Assembly (NCBI RefSeq): GCF_043290135.1
Contig: NC_134702.1
Coordinates: forward strand, 91,335,819 to 91,399,818
Direction of reading: 5' to 3'
DNA: 64,000 nucleotides
Origin: Rhipicephalus microplus
Taxonomy: Eukaryota; Arthropoda; Arachnida; Ixodida; Ixodidae
This document shows, in pieces, positions 36,479 to 47,589 of the stretch (positions are counted from its first letter, which is position 1; each line of letters begins with the position of its first letter). Made by a program: the position numbers and the translations under genes. Below the pieces are notes generated by a model, which saw only the letters and a list, made by a program, of their open reading frames with translations, was not told where the DNA came from and made no database searches.

Positions 36479-39255
36479 GAAAACAACTCGCATTTTCTTC
36501 AAAAAATAATTCAACGAAAAGTAAATTTTTCGTTACCGGTCGGCAGGGTGTTAAACAAAAATGCCTTCGCTTGGTTAACATAAATGCCCGAAGCGTCAAT
36601 AACAAAACTGAACTAATGGAAATTGCCTTACTTCAACACGATCCACATGTAACAGTTGTGTCTGAGACATGGTTGCTCCCCGAAATAGCTGATGATGATG
36701 TATTTCCGCCCTCGTATAAGGTGTTTAGGAAAGACAGAACTACAAGGGGAGGTGGAATAGCCATACTTGTGAAAGAAACACTCCAGGCCTCATTAATTGG
36801 TTACATTGATGACTTAGAATGTGTATGCATTAAGCTGTCTTGTTGGAGCCACATTTTCATCTTGTATGCACTTTACAGACCCCCAGAGGCTGCGTTTGAA
36901 TCCATGAAAAAGTTAGCTGAACATATGTCTCAATTTTGCAACAACAAAATTTTGTTAGCAGGTGATTTTAACCTACCTTCTGTTGACTGGGAACGTTATA
37001 CGACAGGACCATTGTACAAAAAAGAGACTGAGATTGTGTTTAACATCATGCTAACCCACAACTTGATGCAAGTTGTGAGGGAGCCAACTCGTGTGCATGG
37101 ATCCTCTAGTTCGATTTTGGATTTAGTATTTATAAGCCGTGAACTCGAGCTGCACTCTGTTTCAGTAGAACAGGGCCTGTCCGATCATAAATTGGTTACA
37201 GTCTCTTTTCCTCTTAACAATTTTCCAAGTACTAAAAAATCTTCAGTGCGTACCTTTAAAGATTACTCGCGAGCAGATGACGTATCTATAATAGAATACA
37301 TGGAGTCGTGTTTTGCTGTCTTTGAGGTGGGCGATGTCGAGACAATGTGGAATCAATTTAAAGAAATGTGTCATCATTGCATCAATCGTTTTATACCGAA
37401 TAAACATAAAAAAGTGCACAAAACAACTCCCTGGATAACGCGAGATATAATTCACTTAAAACGAAAGATAAAACGCTTAAGGCAGAAGCATGCGCAGTCT
37501 CGTTCCCTCTCAGTCCTCAAAGACAGCCTTGCACGGGCTATACGCTCATCCAGAGATCGCTATTTTAAGACGCTACTGCCCAACTTCATAAAAACTGACC
37601 CGACTAAATTCTGGAACTACATTGGTGACAGAAAGAAACCTCTCACCGAAATGGCAATTGATAGCGTGATTGTAACCGATCAAAGAAAGATTGCTGATCA
37701 TCTTAATGCGTATTTTCAAAGTGTGTTTTCCGGCTCTAGTGTTTATGTTCCAAACGGTAGAGTGTTCGACCCATGCGAAGTCTCTTTCGTGTCTTATTCT
37801 GGTGTTTTTTCGATGCTTCTGAATCTTAATTCTAAAAAGTCCTGTGGACCTGATAATCTCCCAAATATGTTCCTAACAAGATATGCCGAACATGTCGTTA
37901 AATTCCTGCATGAAATCTTCCGTGTTTCATTGTTGTCATCAAAGCTACCATGTGACTGGAAAGCCGCACGCATAAGTCCTGTATTTAAGAAAGGTGATCG
38001 CTTGTCGCCTCAAAATTACCGACCCATATCCTTGACCTCACCCTGCTGCAAATTATTAGAACACATAATTGCTACACAAATTGGAAATTTTTTGACTCAA
38101 AATTCAATCCTGACCAATTTTCAACACGGCTTTAGAAAGGGATATTCGACAGTGACGCAACTAGTTACAATAATCCACTCATTTGCACTTAACCTGGATA
38201 ACAATAGGCAAACTGACATAATATTTTTGGATTTCAGTAAGGCATTCGACAGGGTTCCACACGACAAATTGATCTTGAAACTTAAACGTATTGGCCTTCC
38301 CGAGATCCTTGTAAACTGGATTGCTGACTATCTAAATAACCGTGAACAGTTTGTTGCTATTAATGACCAGCGTTCGCAGTCTCTACAGGTTACATCAGGA
38401 GTACCCCAAGGAAGCGTCCTAGGGCCATTGCTTTTTCTTCTATACATAAATGATATTGTAAATGTCATCACCCCTTCTGTACAAATAAGATTATTTGCAG
38501 ACGATTGTGTTTTGTTCCGGGTTATTAACTCTTCGGATGATCAAAATGAACTTAACTCAAACCTTCATAATATTCATCTGTGGTGCAATGAGTGGGGAAT
38601 GATCCTTAATGCAGAAAAGAGTGTCTGCATGCGTTTGACACGTAAGAAAGTTCCACTAAATACTACGTACCAGCTTGGGTCTTCAACTCTTAGAGAGGTT
38701 ACAAGCTACAAATATTTGGGCATAACTATAACTAGCAATTTGTCCTGGAACATGCATGTAGACAACATATGTTCAGCTGCCTTTCGGAAACTTGGTTTTC
38801 TAAGACATAAACTGCGTACCTGTCCTGCCAATGTAAAGCTTCTTAGTTATTATTCTTTTATACGACCTAAACTGGAATACGCCAGCATTGTATGGGACCC
38901 TTACACTAAGCTTAATATTAACAAACTTGAGCGGGTTCAAAGGAAAGCTGTTCGGTTTATATATTCAAAATACTTACCGTCGGATTCACCTTCCGCGCTG
39001 ATGTCTGCAAACGACATTCAAACCCTTGAATCCCGCAGACGCGAACAACGGCTGGATTTCCTTCAATTATTACTTAATCAAAAACTCGCAATCGATTCAT
39101 CGCCTTACTTATCTTTTCTGTCAACAAGGAACACACGACATCATCATCCCGATTTGCTAACCCCATTTTTTGCGAGAACCGATGCCTTTATGTATTCTTT
39201 TTTTCCTCGAACAGTGTCGGATTGGAACAAGTTATGTGAATCTCATTCATTGTAA
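36412..39255 (+). CDS. LINE ORF2 polyprotein: APE endonuclease and reverse transcriptase
   Basis: The conserved part (numbered from codon 36571) has 894 residues. The endonuclease spans about 1-215: N-I-N-A-R-S at the start (catalytic Asn), S-E-T-W around 31-34, G-D-F-N at 131-134 and S-D-H near 204. RT spans about 430-720: F-L-D-F-S-K-A-F-D near 551, G-V-P-Q-G-S near 610, F-A-D-D at 642-645, then Y-K-Y-L-G. It nicks target DNA and copies the element RNA from the nick. The first in-frame ATG (36616) lies after the catalytic Asn. There is none upstream back to the frame opening at 36391. I therefore start the CDS at the slippery site, assuming -1 frameshifting from ORF1. Non-AUG initiation at TTG 36571 or reinitiation are alternatives. 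No internal stops. Confidence 0.85.
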   Translation, partial: KKRRKQNPPDDQTVCPITESHVGKQLAFSSKNNSTKSKFFVTGRQGVKQKCLRLVNINARSVNNKTELMEIALLQHDPHVTVVSETWLLPEIADDDVFPPSYKVFRKDRTTRGGGIAILVKETLQASLIGYIDDLECVCIKLSCWSHIFILYALYRPPEAAFESMKKLAEHMSQFCNNKILLAGDFNLPSVDWERYTTGPLYKKETEIVFNIMLTHNLMQVVREPTRVHGSSSSILDLVFISRELELHSVSVEQGLSDHKLVTVSFPLNNFPSTKKSSVRTFKDYSRADDVSIIEYMESCFAVFEVGDVETMWNQFKEMCHHCINRFIPNKHKKVHKTTPWITRDIIHLKRKIKRLRQKHAQSRSLSVLKDSLARAIRSSRDRYFKTLLPNFIKTDPTKFWNYIGDRKKPLTEMAIDSVIVTDQRKIADHLNAYFQSVFSGSSVYVPNGRVFDPCEVSFVSYSGVFSMLLNLNSKKSCGPDNLPNMFLTRYAEHVVKFLHEIFRVSLLSSKLPCDWKAARISPVFKKGDRLSPQNYRPISLTSPCCKLLEHIIATQIGNFLTQNSILTNFQHGFRKGYSTVTQLVTIIHSFALNLDNNRQTDIIFLDFSKAFDRVPHDKLILKLKRIGLPEILVNWIADYLNNREQFVAINDQRSQSLQVTSGVPQGSVLGPLLFLLYINDIVNVITPSVQIRLFADDCVLFRVINSSDDQNELNSNLHNIHLWCNEWGMILNAEKSVCMRLTRKKVPLNTTYQLGSSTLREVTSYKYLGITITSNLSWNMHVDNICSAAFRKLGFLRHKLRTCPANVKLLSYYSFIRPKLEYASIVWDPYTKLNINKLERVQRKAVRFIYSKYLPSDSPSALMSANDIQTLESRRREQRLDFLQLLLNQKLAIDSSPYLSFLSTRNTRHHHPDLLTPFFARTDAFMYSFFPRTVSDWNKLCESHSL

Positions 39256-39567
39256 CATATGTGTAACGTATTGTAAAGTATGAGGTATGCAATGTATTGT
39301 CGTTGTTTGGCGTAAGTTACTACTTGTGTTGTGGAACATAGTGTAATATAGTGTTGTAGAACCGGGTGTGTTGTTGCTTTGCATATTGAAGTTTATTGTA
39401 GTGTATAGAGCGAAGCGTGATGATGTTACATAACGAAGTGTATTGTAGCGTGTAAAACAAAGTGTGTTTTTCGTATGATGTACGTCATTACGCCTGTGGT
39501 ATACGTGACGTGCCCTTCCTGCTTGGACCACTTAGTGTCCGCAGTATGTATTAAATAAATAAATAAT
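39256..39567 (+). other. LINE 3' UTR and (AAAT)n tail
   Basis: GT-rich sequence with repeated GTATTGTA-like words is followed by a TAAATAAATAAATAA tail at about 39551-39567, the tail type of CR1-like elements. Confidence 0.75.
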
Positions 39568-40888
39568 CGTTTAGTCAGCTTATGGCATAATATGATGATG
39601 ACAATGGTGGTGTGATGATGACGATGACCACAACGTGGAGGTGGACGTGGAGGTTTTCGTGGGGCTGGACCTGTTGCAGTCGCACTGTGTGCTTGATGAG
39701 ATCACGAAGAGGAGAGTGATGCCATTGCATACAGTTAAGTTACTGTTGCTGGATACGGACAAGAATAGTGTTTGTTCTGTTTTGTAACGTTGGCGACATT
39801 GAAAGATGAGCGGGAGTGCCTTCTTTTGGCCACTTTTCTAGCCAACGGAGAAAAAATGTTCAGTGGTCGAAAACAAGAAAAAAAAACCAAGAACCAAATT
39901 ATGTAAGAGATACATAGTAAAGACACGCATTTTGTCGGAGTGCTTATCATCTTAATTTTGTCGTTGTTCAGCTGGATTACTGCTTCGTCGGGCCTGCGGC
40001 CTTTCAACTGAAACACATGTGGCGTAGTTATGGTTTTATGACCGCGCGATGCTTGCAGACACTCATATTCATGCGCGACGCATTGAATGAAGGTTGGTCA
40101 CCTCTTTTTTTAAATTACAGTGACCTATAGAGGAAAGGAGAGGGTTTGATCTCAAACGTGGATTGTTGGCACCGTCGTCATCGCCTAGTTTTCGCGTGGC
40201 GCTATACACCGTCAACTCGAGTCAACGAAGACTCCAAAGATAGGCGTCTTTTCCTCTTCGTAACCATTGCTATTACTCATAAAGTGCAGACGATTGCCCC
40301 GCGAGTAAATCGGTCTGCAAGACCAACACTCATTCCCTTCTTCACAGCCCTCGTCCGCAAAACTCGAACGCTTTTTACCACGCACGCGCATTACCTGTGG
40401 CGCACATGCGTGCGTAAAGAGGGAAACAACGAAATACAACCAGAAAAAAACAAAAAACAAACAAACAAACGAAGCCGTCGTTTCGTGGGTTCGCGTAATG
40501 GGAAGGGTTGACGATGGCAAGTCGAGGCATTGAAAGATGGGCGGTAGGCGCTGCTTTCTTTATTGTTGCCGGACAACCGACCACTGTTTTCTGGCGGCCG
40601 CGATGTGTGCCGTGGTCGCGCCTGGCGAGCACGCTATAGCGCCAGCGTCCTCTCTATCGTGCGGCGCTTCCTGTTCGTCCTCGATAGACATCTTAATGTG
40701 GGGCCTTCTGCGTCCGTCTTCGAGGCTCCCATAAACACACCACGCGCTGTTGCCTGCCCTTCATGCGTCGTGGCGTGCGCGAGAGACGTTGTTGACGCCA
40801 GGGGGCGCAACGCGAAAACAGGTGCTCATGCACTCCACCGCAATCTCCTTGTTTGTTCTTTTCTTTTCGTGCAACTCGCAAAAAAAAA
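39568..40888. other. No gene recognised
   Basis: It includes a low-complexity ATGATGACGATG stretch at 39590-39660. Frames of 114-121 codons between 40146 and 40907 have no domain; the region is moderately CpG-rich. Confidence 0.4.
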
Positions 40889-40890
40889 CA

Positions 40891-40980
40891 GCATATCCAC
40901 GGAGTGAATAATCATGAGTGGGGCGAAGCTTCGGAGGGTTTATCGGTAAACCTTGAATTGTCCGTCTGTCCATCCGTTCA

Positions 40981-41050
<70 letters not shown>

Positions 41051-41250
41051 CGTACGTACGTCCGTCCGTCCGTACGTCTAGTGAACACTCCAAGTGTATA
41101 CCGCCATCTCGCATCTTTTCATCATATGTTAATCATATTTAAGTACCGCCGTCTAGCAGACATTCCAAGAACTATACGAGAGGTGGCTACTTACTGTATA
41201 CACAGATCGAGGGCGCATGACCCGCGGCTTAAGGAGCTTCGCTAATAAAA
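40891..41250 (+). mobile_element. Minisatellite-bearing element, copy B (GGGGCGAAGC family)
   Basis: ATATCCACGGAGTGAATAAT and GTGGGGCGAAGCTTC open it. A (CTGT)n array fills 40978-41050, then TCCGTACG words. TCTAGTGAACACTCCAAG and CCGCCATCTCGCATCTTTTC form the right body, and AAGGAGCTTCGCTAATAAAA closes it. Same landmark order as copies A and D. Confidence 0.82.
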
Positions 41251-43907
41251 TGCCAAGGTCTAGTCACCAGCGCCTGTTGCATCTGTCTATTAAGTGGGCT
41301 GAACCAGGACCTTGTGCACGTATTGTTAGATCAAGGTACTTTTGTGACAGTCCATACTTTTATAACTGCATGCAATTTTCAATCCTTTTTAAAATTCCAA
41401 GCGACGGCGTCTAAAGTATTATCGCAATTCGGATGCAGTCTAGCAGTTTAAATGTGGCATGACGGTGTGCGCTTTTGCTCCGACTTGGACGTCTGCATCG
41501 ATATCATTGTCTTGATCCAATGATATAATTAACGTAAGCGAGATTAGTACTCTTCCATCAGATAATACAGTTTACAGTAATATGACCAATGTTACTGTGT
41601 AGCCTCGTACACGTAAGTGGGAAGCGAGTCTCGAATACCGTGAAATGACGTTAACAGCTATACAGAATCAATGTGCCAACTATAGAAAGGACAGCCTTTA
41701 TCTCAGAGCTAAGGCTGATGAAACTATCTTGGATTGTTGGCCGTAGTTATAGTTTATCAGGCACATAAAAGATGGCGCTTTCAGTATGCAATTAGGGTAC
41801 TTGAATAATAACATGGGCAAACTATTAATGGGATTATACGCCCGAGTTGTCTTGGCAATTGAAGCACCACTTAGAGCAAACAGGGTACAAAACCCCGAAC
41901 TCTACATATGTGGCCCTTACAATGGGTTGCATGATATGACGGCAATCACAGCCACACTGGCTCGTTACACGTGCTAGCGACTACACATGGGTAGTCATTT
42001 TTTATCAGACATTGGCGGCTGACGTCACGTCAACTGAACCATGACGTCAGAGACCATTTCCTGCTATATAATGAACTCGCGCCAAATCGTTCCTTTTGCG
42101 GCATGTACGATTCTTCAGGATAAGCCGCAGTTTGAAGCCATTTCAAGGTACACTGCATATATGTTTTCGCAGCATGCAACACTATGATCTTATTGAGGTA
42201 AAGTATACATGTCGAAGTGATTTAACGAAAGTACAGTATTGAACGAGAAATACTAAAGGAAGAGCTTATACGTGACGTCATGTCTCTTGTATCGTATTAA
42301 AGGAAACTTGTATGCCTATGAAGTAATTTAGCGTGTACATATTCTGTGCCGTGATGCAACAAAGGCACAAAGCTGTCTAATCCATGAACCCCATGCATGA
42401 TAAAATAAAAAAGAAAACACTTCATTCGCGATGTCGCTTTAGCGATTTCCTCGTTGGTTGCGCAAAGTTATACATCAGCATTGGATTTGCCACACTGCAC
42501 CAAATAACTATTGCACAACCGTTGAACTTGAGCTTGACTCGTAAGCTTGCTTTCTTTCGCATCATATCTGTGATCATTTGTCGTACAAAAAAAAATTGAA
42601 AAGACTGAGTACAACGCTCCACAACATGCTTGGGCGTTAAATTCGCAACATGCTTCGCAACATGCTTGGAACGATAGCGGAATGAAACGAGCTTCCATGT
42701 GACATAGTCGGCCTATCATCAGTTCATGCGTTCACAAATGCCGTGCAAGATTATCTGTGATGTTATGCGCAATTCTTGTCATTCTTTCTCTTTTACAGCT
42801 TGAAATGTTTGCGGGTAACCATTTATTTCGCGGTATTCTACTGTTGACGTAAGCTGTCCTTCGGTTCACATGCTTATTTGGTTCGTTGGCCGTTTCACTC
42901 ATGTTCTGAAATGTTGTATGCGTCTTTCGGGTGTTCAATCACTCGATCCTGTATGTGTTATTGCTCCTGTGTCATGCCTCAGTGTATTATTGCAAATGCT
43001 GTTGGGCTTGTTTTTTATGTTCGCGGCTTGAGTTCACATTCGGCCGCATGTGTTATCATTAGACATATGTGTATTTGTTCTGTTTTTCTAACATTTTTTT
43101 TATTTCAGCTGTCGACTGAAACGATGCAATGTGATTTACCCACTCCTGCCATGGCTCCCAAAAGGCAGCCGGCAGTATCTGATAAATAAATAAAGATAAA
43201 TAAAAATTGCCCGGCTTCTTCTAACACTCATGACCTCTTTTCACAAGGACGCTTCTTTAGTGAAAGTCCACCTTCTCCGCGTTTCTCTGCTGGTGTAGAG
43301 CATTCGCTCGCTAATCCGAGTTTCAGTGTCCTCGTGATGAGAGAGTTCACAGTTTCGTTGTACCCCGCACTCGGTGCAAAGCGCTTTTAAATGTCGCATT
43401 CACTTTCGCAGCACACATTGGAAAGAAACTCGCGGGGCCACTACATTAATGTGTGAACGGACTGCCAGCGAAGATATATTTGAGTTCCTGCTGTAGACAC
43501 CCCTCCGCCCCTTTCACACTCGTTCTTCTGGTGTAATGAGGACTTTCTTGTTTGGGCACGTAATGTTTGTCCGTATTCTCTGCTCTTCCTCGATCTCGCT
43601 TTCATTTGTGTTGCTGCTGTCGACGCCACTCCGCTTGTTTCTCCAGCCAGAGTGCTTTACGCCCTCCCGATGTCTCCGATTTTTCGCGCAGAACTGCGAC
43701 ATGATGCAGCAACGTCACCACACAACGCTGAGACAAGCACCTCAGCCACGTTCTTCCCTCTTCTTCATGATCCTCTGGCATAAACGGGCTGCGCCGTCCC
43801 ACAATCTTCATTGAAAGAACGAATGACATCAAGTTTATTTACAATTCGTCTTACAGATAGAAAATTCCTGTCACTATAGGGACTGACAGCGACCCACCAT
43901 GTATAGT
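41251..43907. other. No gene recognised apart from a possible promoter at 42020-42072
   Basis: Short unrecognised frames on both strands. 42590-42680 has repeated CAACATGCTT words. Confidence 0.4.
42020..42072 (+). promoter_or_regulatory. Candidate promoter: two CRE palindromes and a TATA box
   Basis: TGACGTCA occurs at 42020-42027 and 42042-42049, 22 bp apart. CTATATAATG at 42064-42072 follows. This is a classic CREB/ATF plus TATA arrangement. No coding exon was identified downstream, so the transcript is unknown. It could be the internal promoter of an unrecognised element. Confidence 0.4.
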
Positions 43908-44270
43908 CAGGGGGTCGTGACTTGGAATAAGAGAGCAGTCCGCCTCTTCAAGGTGAAACTTTATTTGGCCGAACTTGTAGTTGGTCAGATCATAGAAACA
44001 CTCTGGCACTGATAGTGGCGAACAACGATCAATAATAGTCATCGTTGGGACCGCCGCCTTTTGTACATCACGCGTCAAACTTTCCAGCCTTATCAGTGGC
44101 AGTCGCGCATGTTCTGAAATAAGCTTGGGCGTTCGCATCATGCACGCAACCTTAACAAAACGATCTACTACAGTCCTGAAGCTTCTCGAAAACTGCTTGA
44201 ACGGTTTGCACTGAGAATTACAGTTAGTCTTTGTAGGCGAAAACAAAATGCAGCAGAAGTGAAATGTGCA
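43908..44270 (-). mobile_element. Solo LTR related to the gypsy element at 48.6-54.6 kb
   Basis: It aligns in order with that element's LTR: GTCAGGGGGTCGTGAC, AAACTTTATTTGGCCGAAC, CACTGATAGTGGCGAAC, GATCTACTACAGTCCTGAAG, AAACTGCTTGAACGG and GCGAAAACAAAA, ending AATGTGCA. No internal coding region is attached. The 131-codon minus-strand frame across it (43851-44246) is therefore LTR sequence. Confidence 0.75.
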
Positions 44271-45635
44271 AAACGCCTGGCAATATGCACCTGGGAGCGC
44301 ATGAGCTCATAGGCGTGGACAGCTTCGGTGAAAAGTTACCTTTGGTGCGCTCTCCGCAACGGCAAACGAACGGACTCGCGTGGATCAGGTACGATATATA
44401 TAGTGAGCTTCCGGTGCCTGTCAGGGAGGCGACTGTTGAAGGCGCCTATAGTTTGAGCCAACCGCCACCATGGCACTACGAGTCGTGCCAGGGTTGCCGT
44501 TGGGTAGATCTTCAAAAGGAGCCTGACTTCAAGAAAAAGTAACCAAAGTAGCTATGCCATTTAACTTTAATACTAAATTCGTAGCCAAAAAGTAGAAATG
44601 TGTTATTAGTTCTAAAGTTTCCGTTTTTATATAGTAAATATGATTTTAAATACGCGGAAACTTCGAAATAAGGGCACAGTTTATTTCCATCTTGCTTGGT
44701 TTTGAAATCTTAGGTAACTTGCAAAAGTGATTTTTTTATTTATATAACCTCATGACCAAGAACATTATTAGGAGTGTGGACATAACACAAACAAAAAATT
44801 GGCTCCCATCCCACCCTGCTGATGTCTTGCGAAGTTGTGTGAAACACCGCACATACTGATAGGAGGGGGTGTGTATTTTACTACTGCTATAAAGAAATAG
44901 TTGTGACAATCACTTTGTGGTCACAGTGCTAGACCTTAATTGGTTCCGCGACAGTCTTCAGCTAGAAGAATTAGTCTCTTCTTCGAGGACTGCATACATG
45001 CCGCTCTCCTGGTACCTTAATTTCCGTGGTATATCCTTGGAAATCTTAGAATGAACTGTATTAGTTGCTATAGACGGGTCTCCCCTTTATGAAAGCGGCA
45101 AACGCACTCGGGATGCTGGAAGGGCCTTTTGATGTCATTAGAAGCCATCGTGTGCAGTGCAAAGCAGTCGCAACCTTATCATTACCTAGAACTGGTGAGA
45201 GAATGTCCCGATCGTTCATATAGGTGTCTTGTCACCCACCACGTGCTCTTAATACTCGTTTTGTGGTTCTCTTTTTTTTTGAAACGAAAGCATTTGACTT
45301 CATTGTTAAAAGATGACTAAACAACTTGGAGGTCGAAATTTAGTTGTGGCACCGCAGTTGTCGGGGGCGTTTTCAGTTTCATTCATCCTTCAGAGGTGGC
45401 ACAACGATGCGGGTTGCTGCGTACCCATGTAATTCAGCTCAGATGGAGCCACGGTCTCTGATCATAAGCCTTCTCCTCCACCTCGAGGTACGGCACGAGA
45501 TACGTGGTGGTGGATTCGGAAGCTCACACTGCTAAGTGGGAGGATTAAGCCATCGGGAGAAGTCCGACCAGCACCGTATACGTATAGTTCACCCTGCCAC
45601 TGCTTTGCAGTTTTAGCGGACGGCGCATGGATCGC
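44271..45635. other. No gene recognised
   Basis: A 92-codon plus-strand frame (44264-44542) and smaller ones lack domains. Confidence 0.4.
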
Positions 45636-45795
45636 GGAGTTTTAGGGGCGAAGCTCCTTGTTTAGAAAAAGTTTATTTACAGCATGTACAGAACACAAAG
45701 GCTTCATACCATTCCAGTAACAGGGCACATACACTTCGGAACGTCTATATTTCACGACTAACATCACTACGTTACAGTGAAGACATTTGCTCTCC

Positions 45796-45842
45796 TCGTA
45801 GTACGTAACCCTCGTAGTACGTCCCTCGTAGTACGTAACCAC
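45796..45842. repeat. Short tandem repeat, CTCGTAGTACGT x3
   Basis: Three successive CTCGTAGTACGT(AACC) units inside copy C. Confidence 0.85.
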
Positions 45843-45937
45843 CAGTGGCACATACCCGAAATAGGTATAACATTTGACCTCTAAGGTGGTGCCGGTGAGA
45901 GATTTCTTCTGCGCGTTGTTTAACAATAAAAAATATT

Positions 45938-46051
45938 GCTCAATGTACATGCCAATGGATGCTAATGGGGAATGAGAGGCACGAGCATTCGGCTTTTAGT
46001 CAACGCGCACGCTGCGATCCCCATTAGCAGCCATTGGCGTGTGCATTGAGC
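45938..46051. repeat. Inverted repeat, 34-bp arms
   Basis: 45938-45971 pairs with 46018-46051 with three mismatches around a 46-bp loop. It lies within copy C. Copy D has only one such arm (near 62947). Confidence 0.8.
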
Positions 46052-46465
46052 ACTAACAGACAAGAAAGGGTTGCTACATCATACTCGCTGGGTGTAACCT
46101 CCTTAGTTTTAGAAAGCTTTAGCGAGCGTTGAGCCGCAGGGCGATGAATACAGTGAACTATTATATACCATGAATCAACTCGAGGTAGTTAAAGGTGGGA
46201 AGTAGGTACGAAGCGCACGCCGTAAGAAATTAAAAGCTGAATTCTCCTGTCTCTCATTTCACATTAGCAGCCACTGGCATGTACATTGAGCACTATCTGA
46301 CAGGAAAAGGTTGCTACGTTATACTCGCTGGGCGTAACCTCCTTGGTTTTAGAAAGGTTTAGCGAGCATTGGGCCGCAGTGCCATGAATACAGTGAACTA
46401 GTATATACCATGAACTCAAGGTGGTTGAAGGTGGGAAGTAGACCCGAAGCGCAAGCCGTAAGAAA
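46020..46465. repeat. Tandem duplication, ~241-bp period
   Basis: The unit starting CCATTAGCAGCCATTGGCG at 46021 recurs as ACATTAGCAGCCACTGGCA at about 46262. Both include GTAACCTCCTT, GAATACAGTGAACTA and AAGGTGGGAAGTAG. It lies inside copy C. Confidence 0.8.
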
Positions 46466-46766
46466 GTGTGCGTGTGCCACCTCTCGTTTAGTCCTTGGAA
46501 TGTCCACTGAATGGCGGTGCTTTTATATGGGGAATATTAGATAAAAAGATGCGAGATGGTGGGACTTGAGGTGTTGAATAGATGGACGATTGGACACATA
46601 GCCAGATGCATGGACGGACGCATGAACGGACGCAGGGGCGGATGCATGAACGAACGCAGGGACGGGCGCACGAACAGACGCATGGACGGTCACACAGACG
46701 GACGCATAGACGGACGAATGCTTCGCCCCACTTTCCATCATTCACTCCGTGGATATGCTGCCATTT

Positions 46767-47366
46767 TTTTCTGCAGCCCCAACATGCCTTGACTATTTCG
46801 AACGAGCCTTTCACAAAGGAAGTCGCCATAGAGCGGCAGCGGTATTAAGTCAGGCTGGTGCTCAGTAAACATCTGCTCAGAGCATGTGCGAGTCTCCGCG
46901 CCGCAGGGCTCCATGACCCAATCGAAAACTCGCAGGGTTCTTTGTGCTGCATTCAACTTATAAGGTGGCTCGACGTCGAAAGTCATTTCCTTCTCAATGT
47001 ATAAAGGAGCAGACAGAACGAGCGCCGATTCATGTACCGATTTCAAGCGCCGTCTTCGGAGGCTGCGCATCATATATCGTCGTTTCGGGACGTAAAACCC
47101 GAGTTGTAATTATTGTGATAGTGTTAAAGAGCTCGTTTAGCCGGAATCGCGTTGTTGGTGGGAGTGAGCGAGAAATCACCTTTGCGTAACCAAAAAATTG
47201 AGAAAGATGCAAATAAAATAATTGATAATATTCTGGATCTGAGTGGGGTTTGAGCCCGGGTCGGTCACTAAAGCAATGCTGCAGTGACCGAGCTTGTCGC
47301 GGTCTTGTCGAGCAAGACGAACCCACCAACGCTGCTGGCGTCGACTGTTTTAAATGCGAAGGATTT
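46767..47366. other. No gene; SINE 3' remnant at 47068-47101
   Basis: CATCATATATCGTCGTTTCGGGACGTAAAACCCG-like sequence at 47068-47101 matches the last part of the Ruka-type SINE. The remainder is unrecognised. Confidence 0.5.
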
Positions 47367-47368
47367 CT

Positions 47369-47508
<140 letters not shown>

Positions 47509-47589
47509 GACTTTTAGCTCTCCTGGTCGTTTCAATAATGCTATCGATACCAAACATGGTATGGCATAACATGACTGAATGAAGAACAT

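Larger units (their letters stand above)
35480..39567 (+). mobile_element. CR1/jockey-like LINE with intact ORF1 and ORF2
   Basis: About 4.1 kb: ORF1 (35492-36478), ORF2 in the -1 frame to 39255, a 312-bp 3' UTR, and a short (AAAT)n tail ending at about 39567. Neither frame has an internal stop, and all endonuclease and RT catalytic motifs are present. It is by far the least decayed element in the window and could be recent or active. The 5' boundary is approximate; no target duplication was found. Two putative recoding signals are described separately. Confidence 0.88.
45636..46766 (-). mobile_element. Minisatellite-bearing element, copy C (longest, GGGGCGAAGC family)
   Basis: Read on the minus strand it begins near 46766 with ATATCCACGGAGTGAATGAT and GTGGGGCGAAGC. 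CGTCCGT-type repeats fill 46725-46580. Then come TCTCGCATCTTTTTATC and ATTCCAAGGACTAAACGAGA, a long right body, and AAGGAGCTTCGCCCCTAAAA at 45636-45660. The right body contains a tandem duplication and an inverted repeat, listed separately. Confidence 0.82.

Noticed and set aside
40960..41085. Possible CRISPR-like array
   Set aside because: Pure tetranucleotide repeat with no spacers, in eukaryotic DNA.
43851..44246. 131-codon minus-strand frame
   Set aside because: Coincides with the solo LTR; LTR sequence, not a gene.
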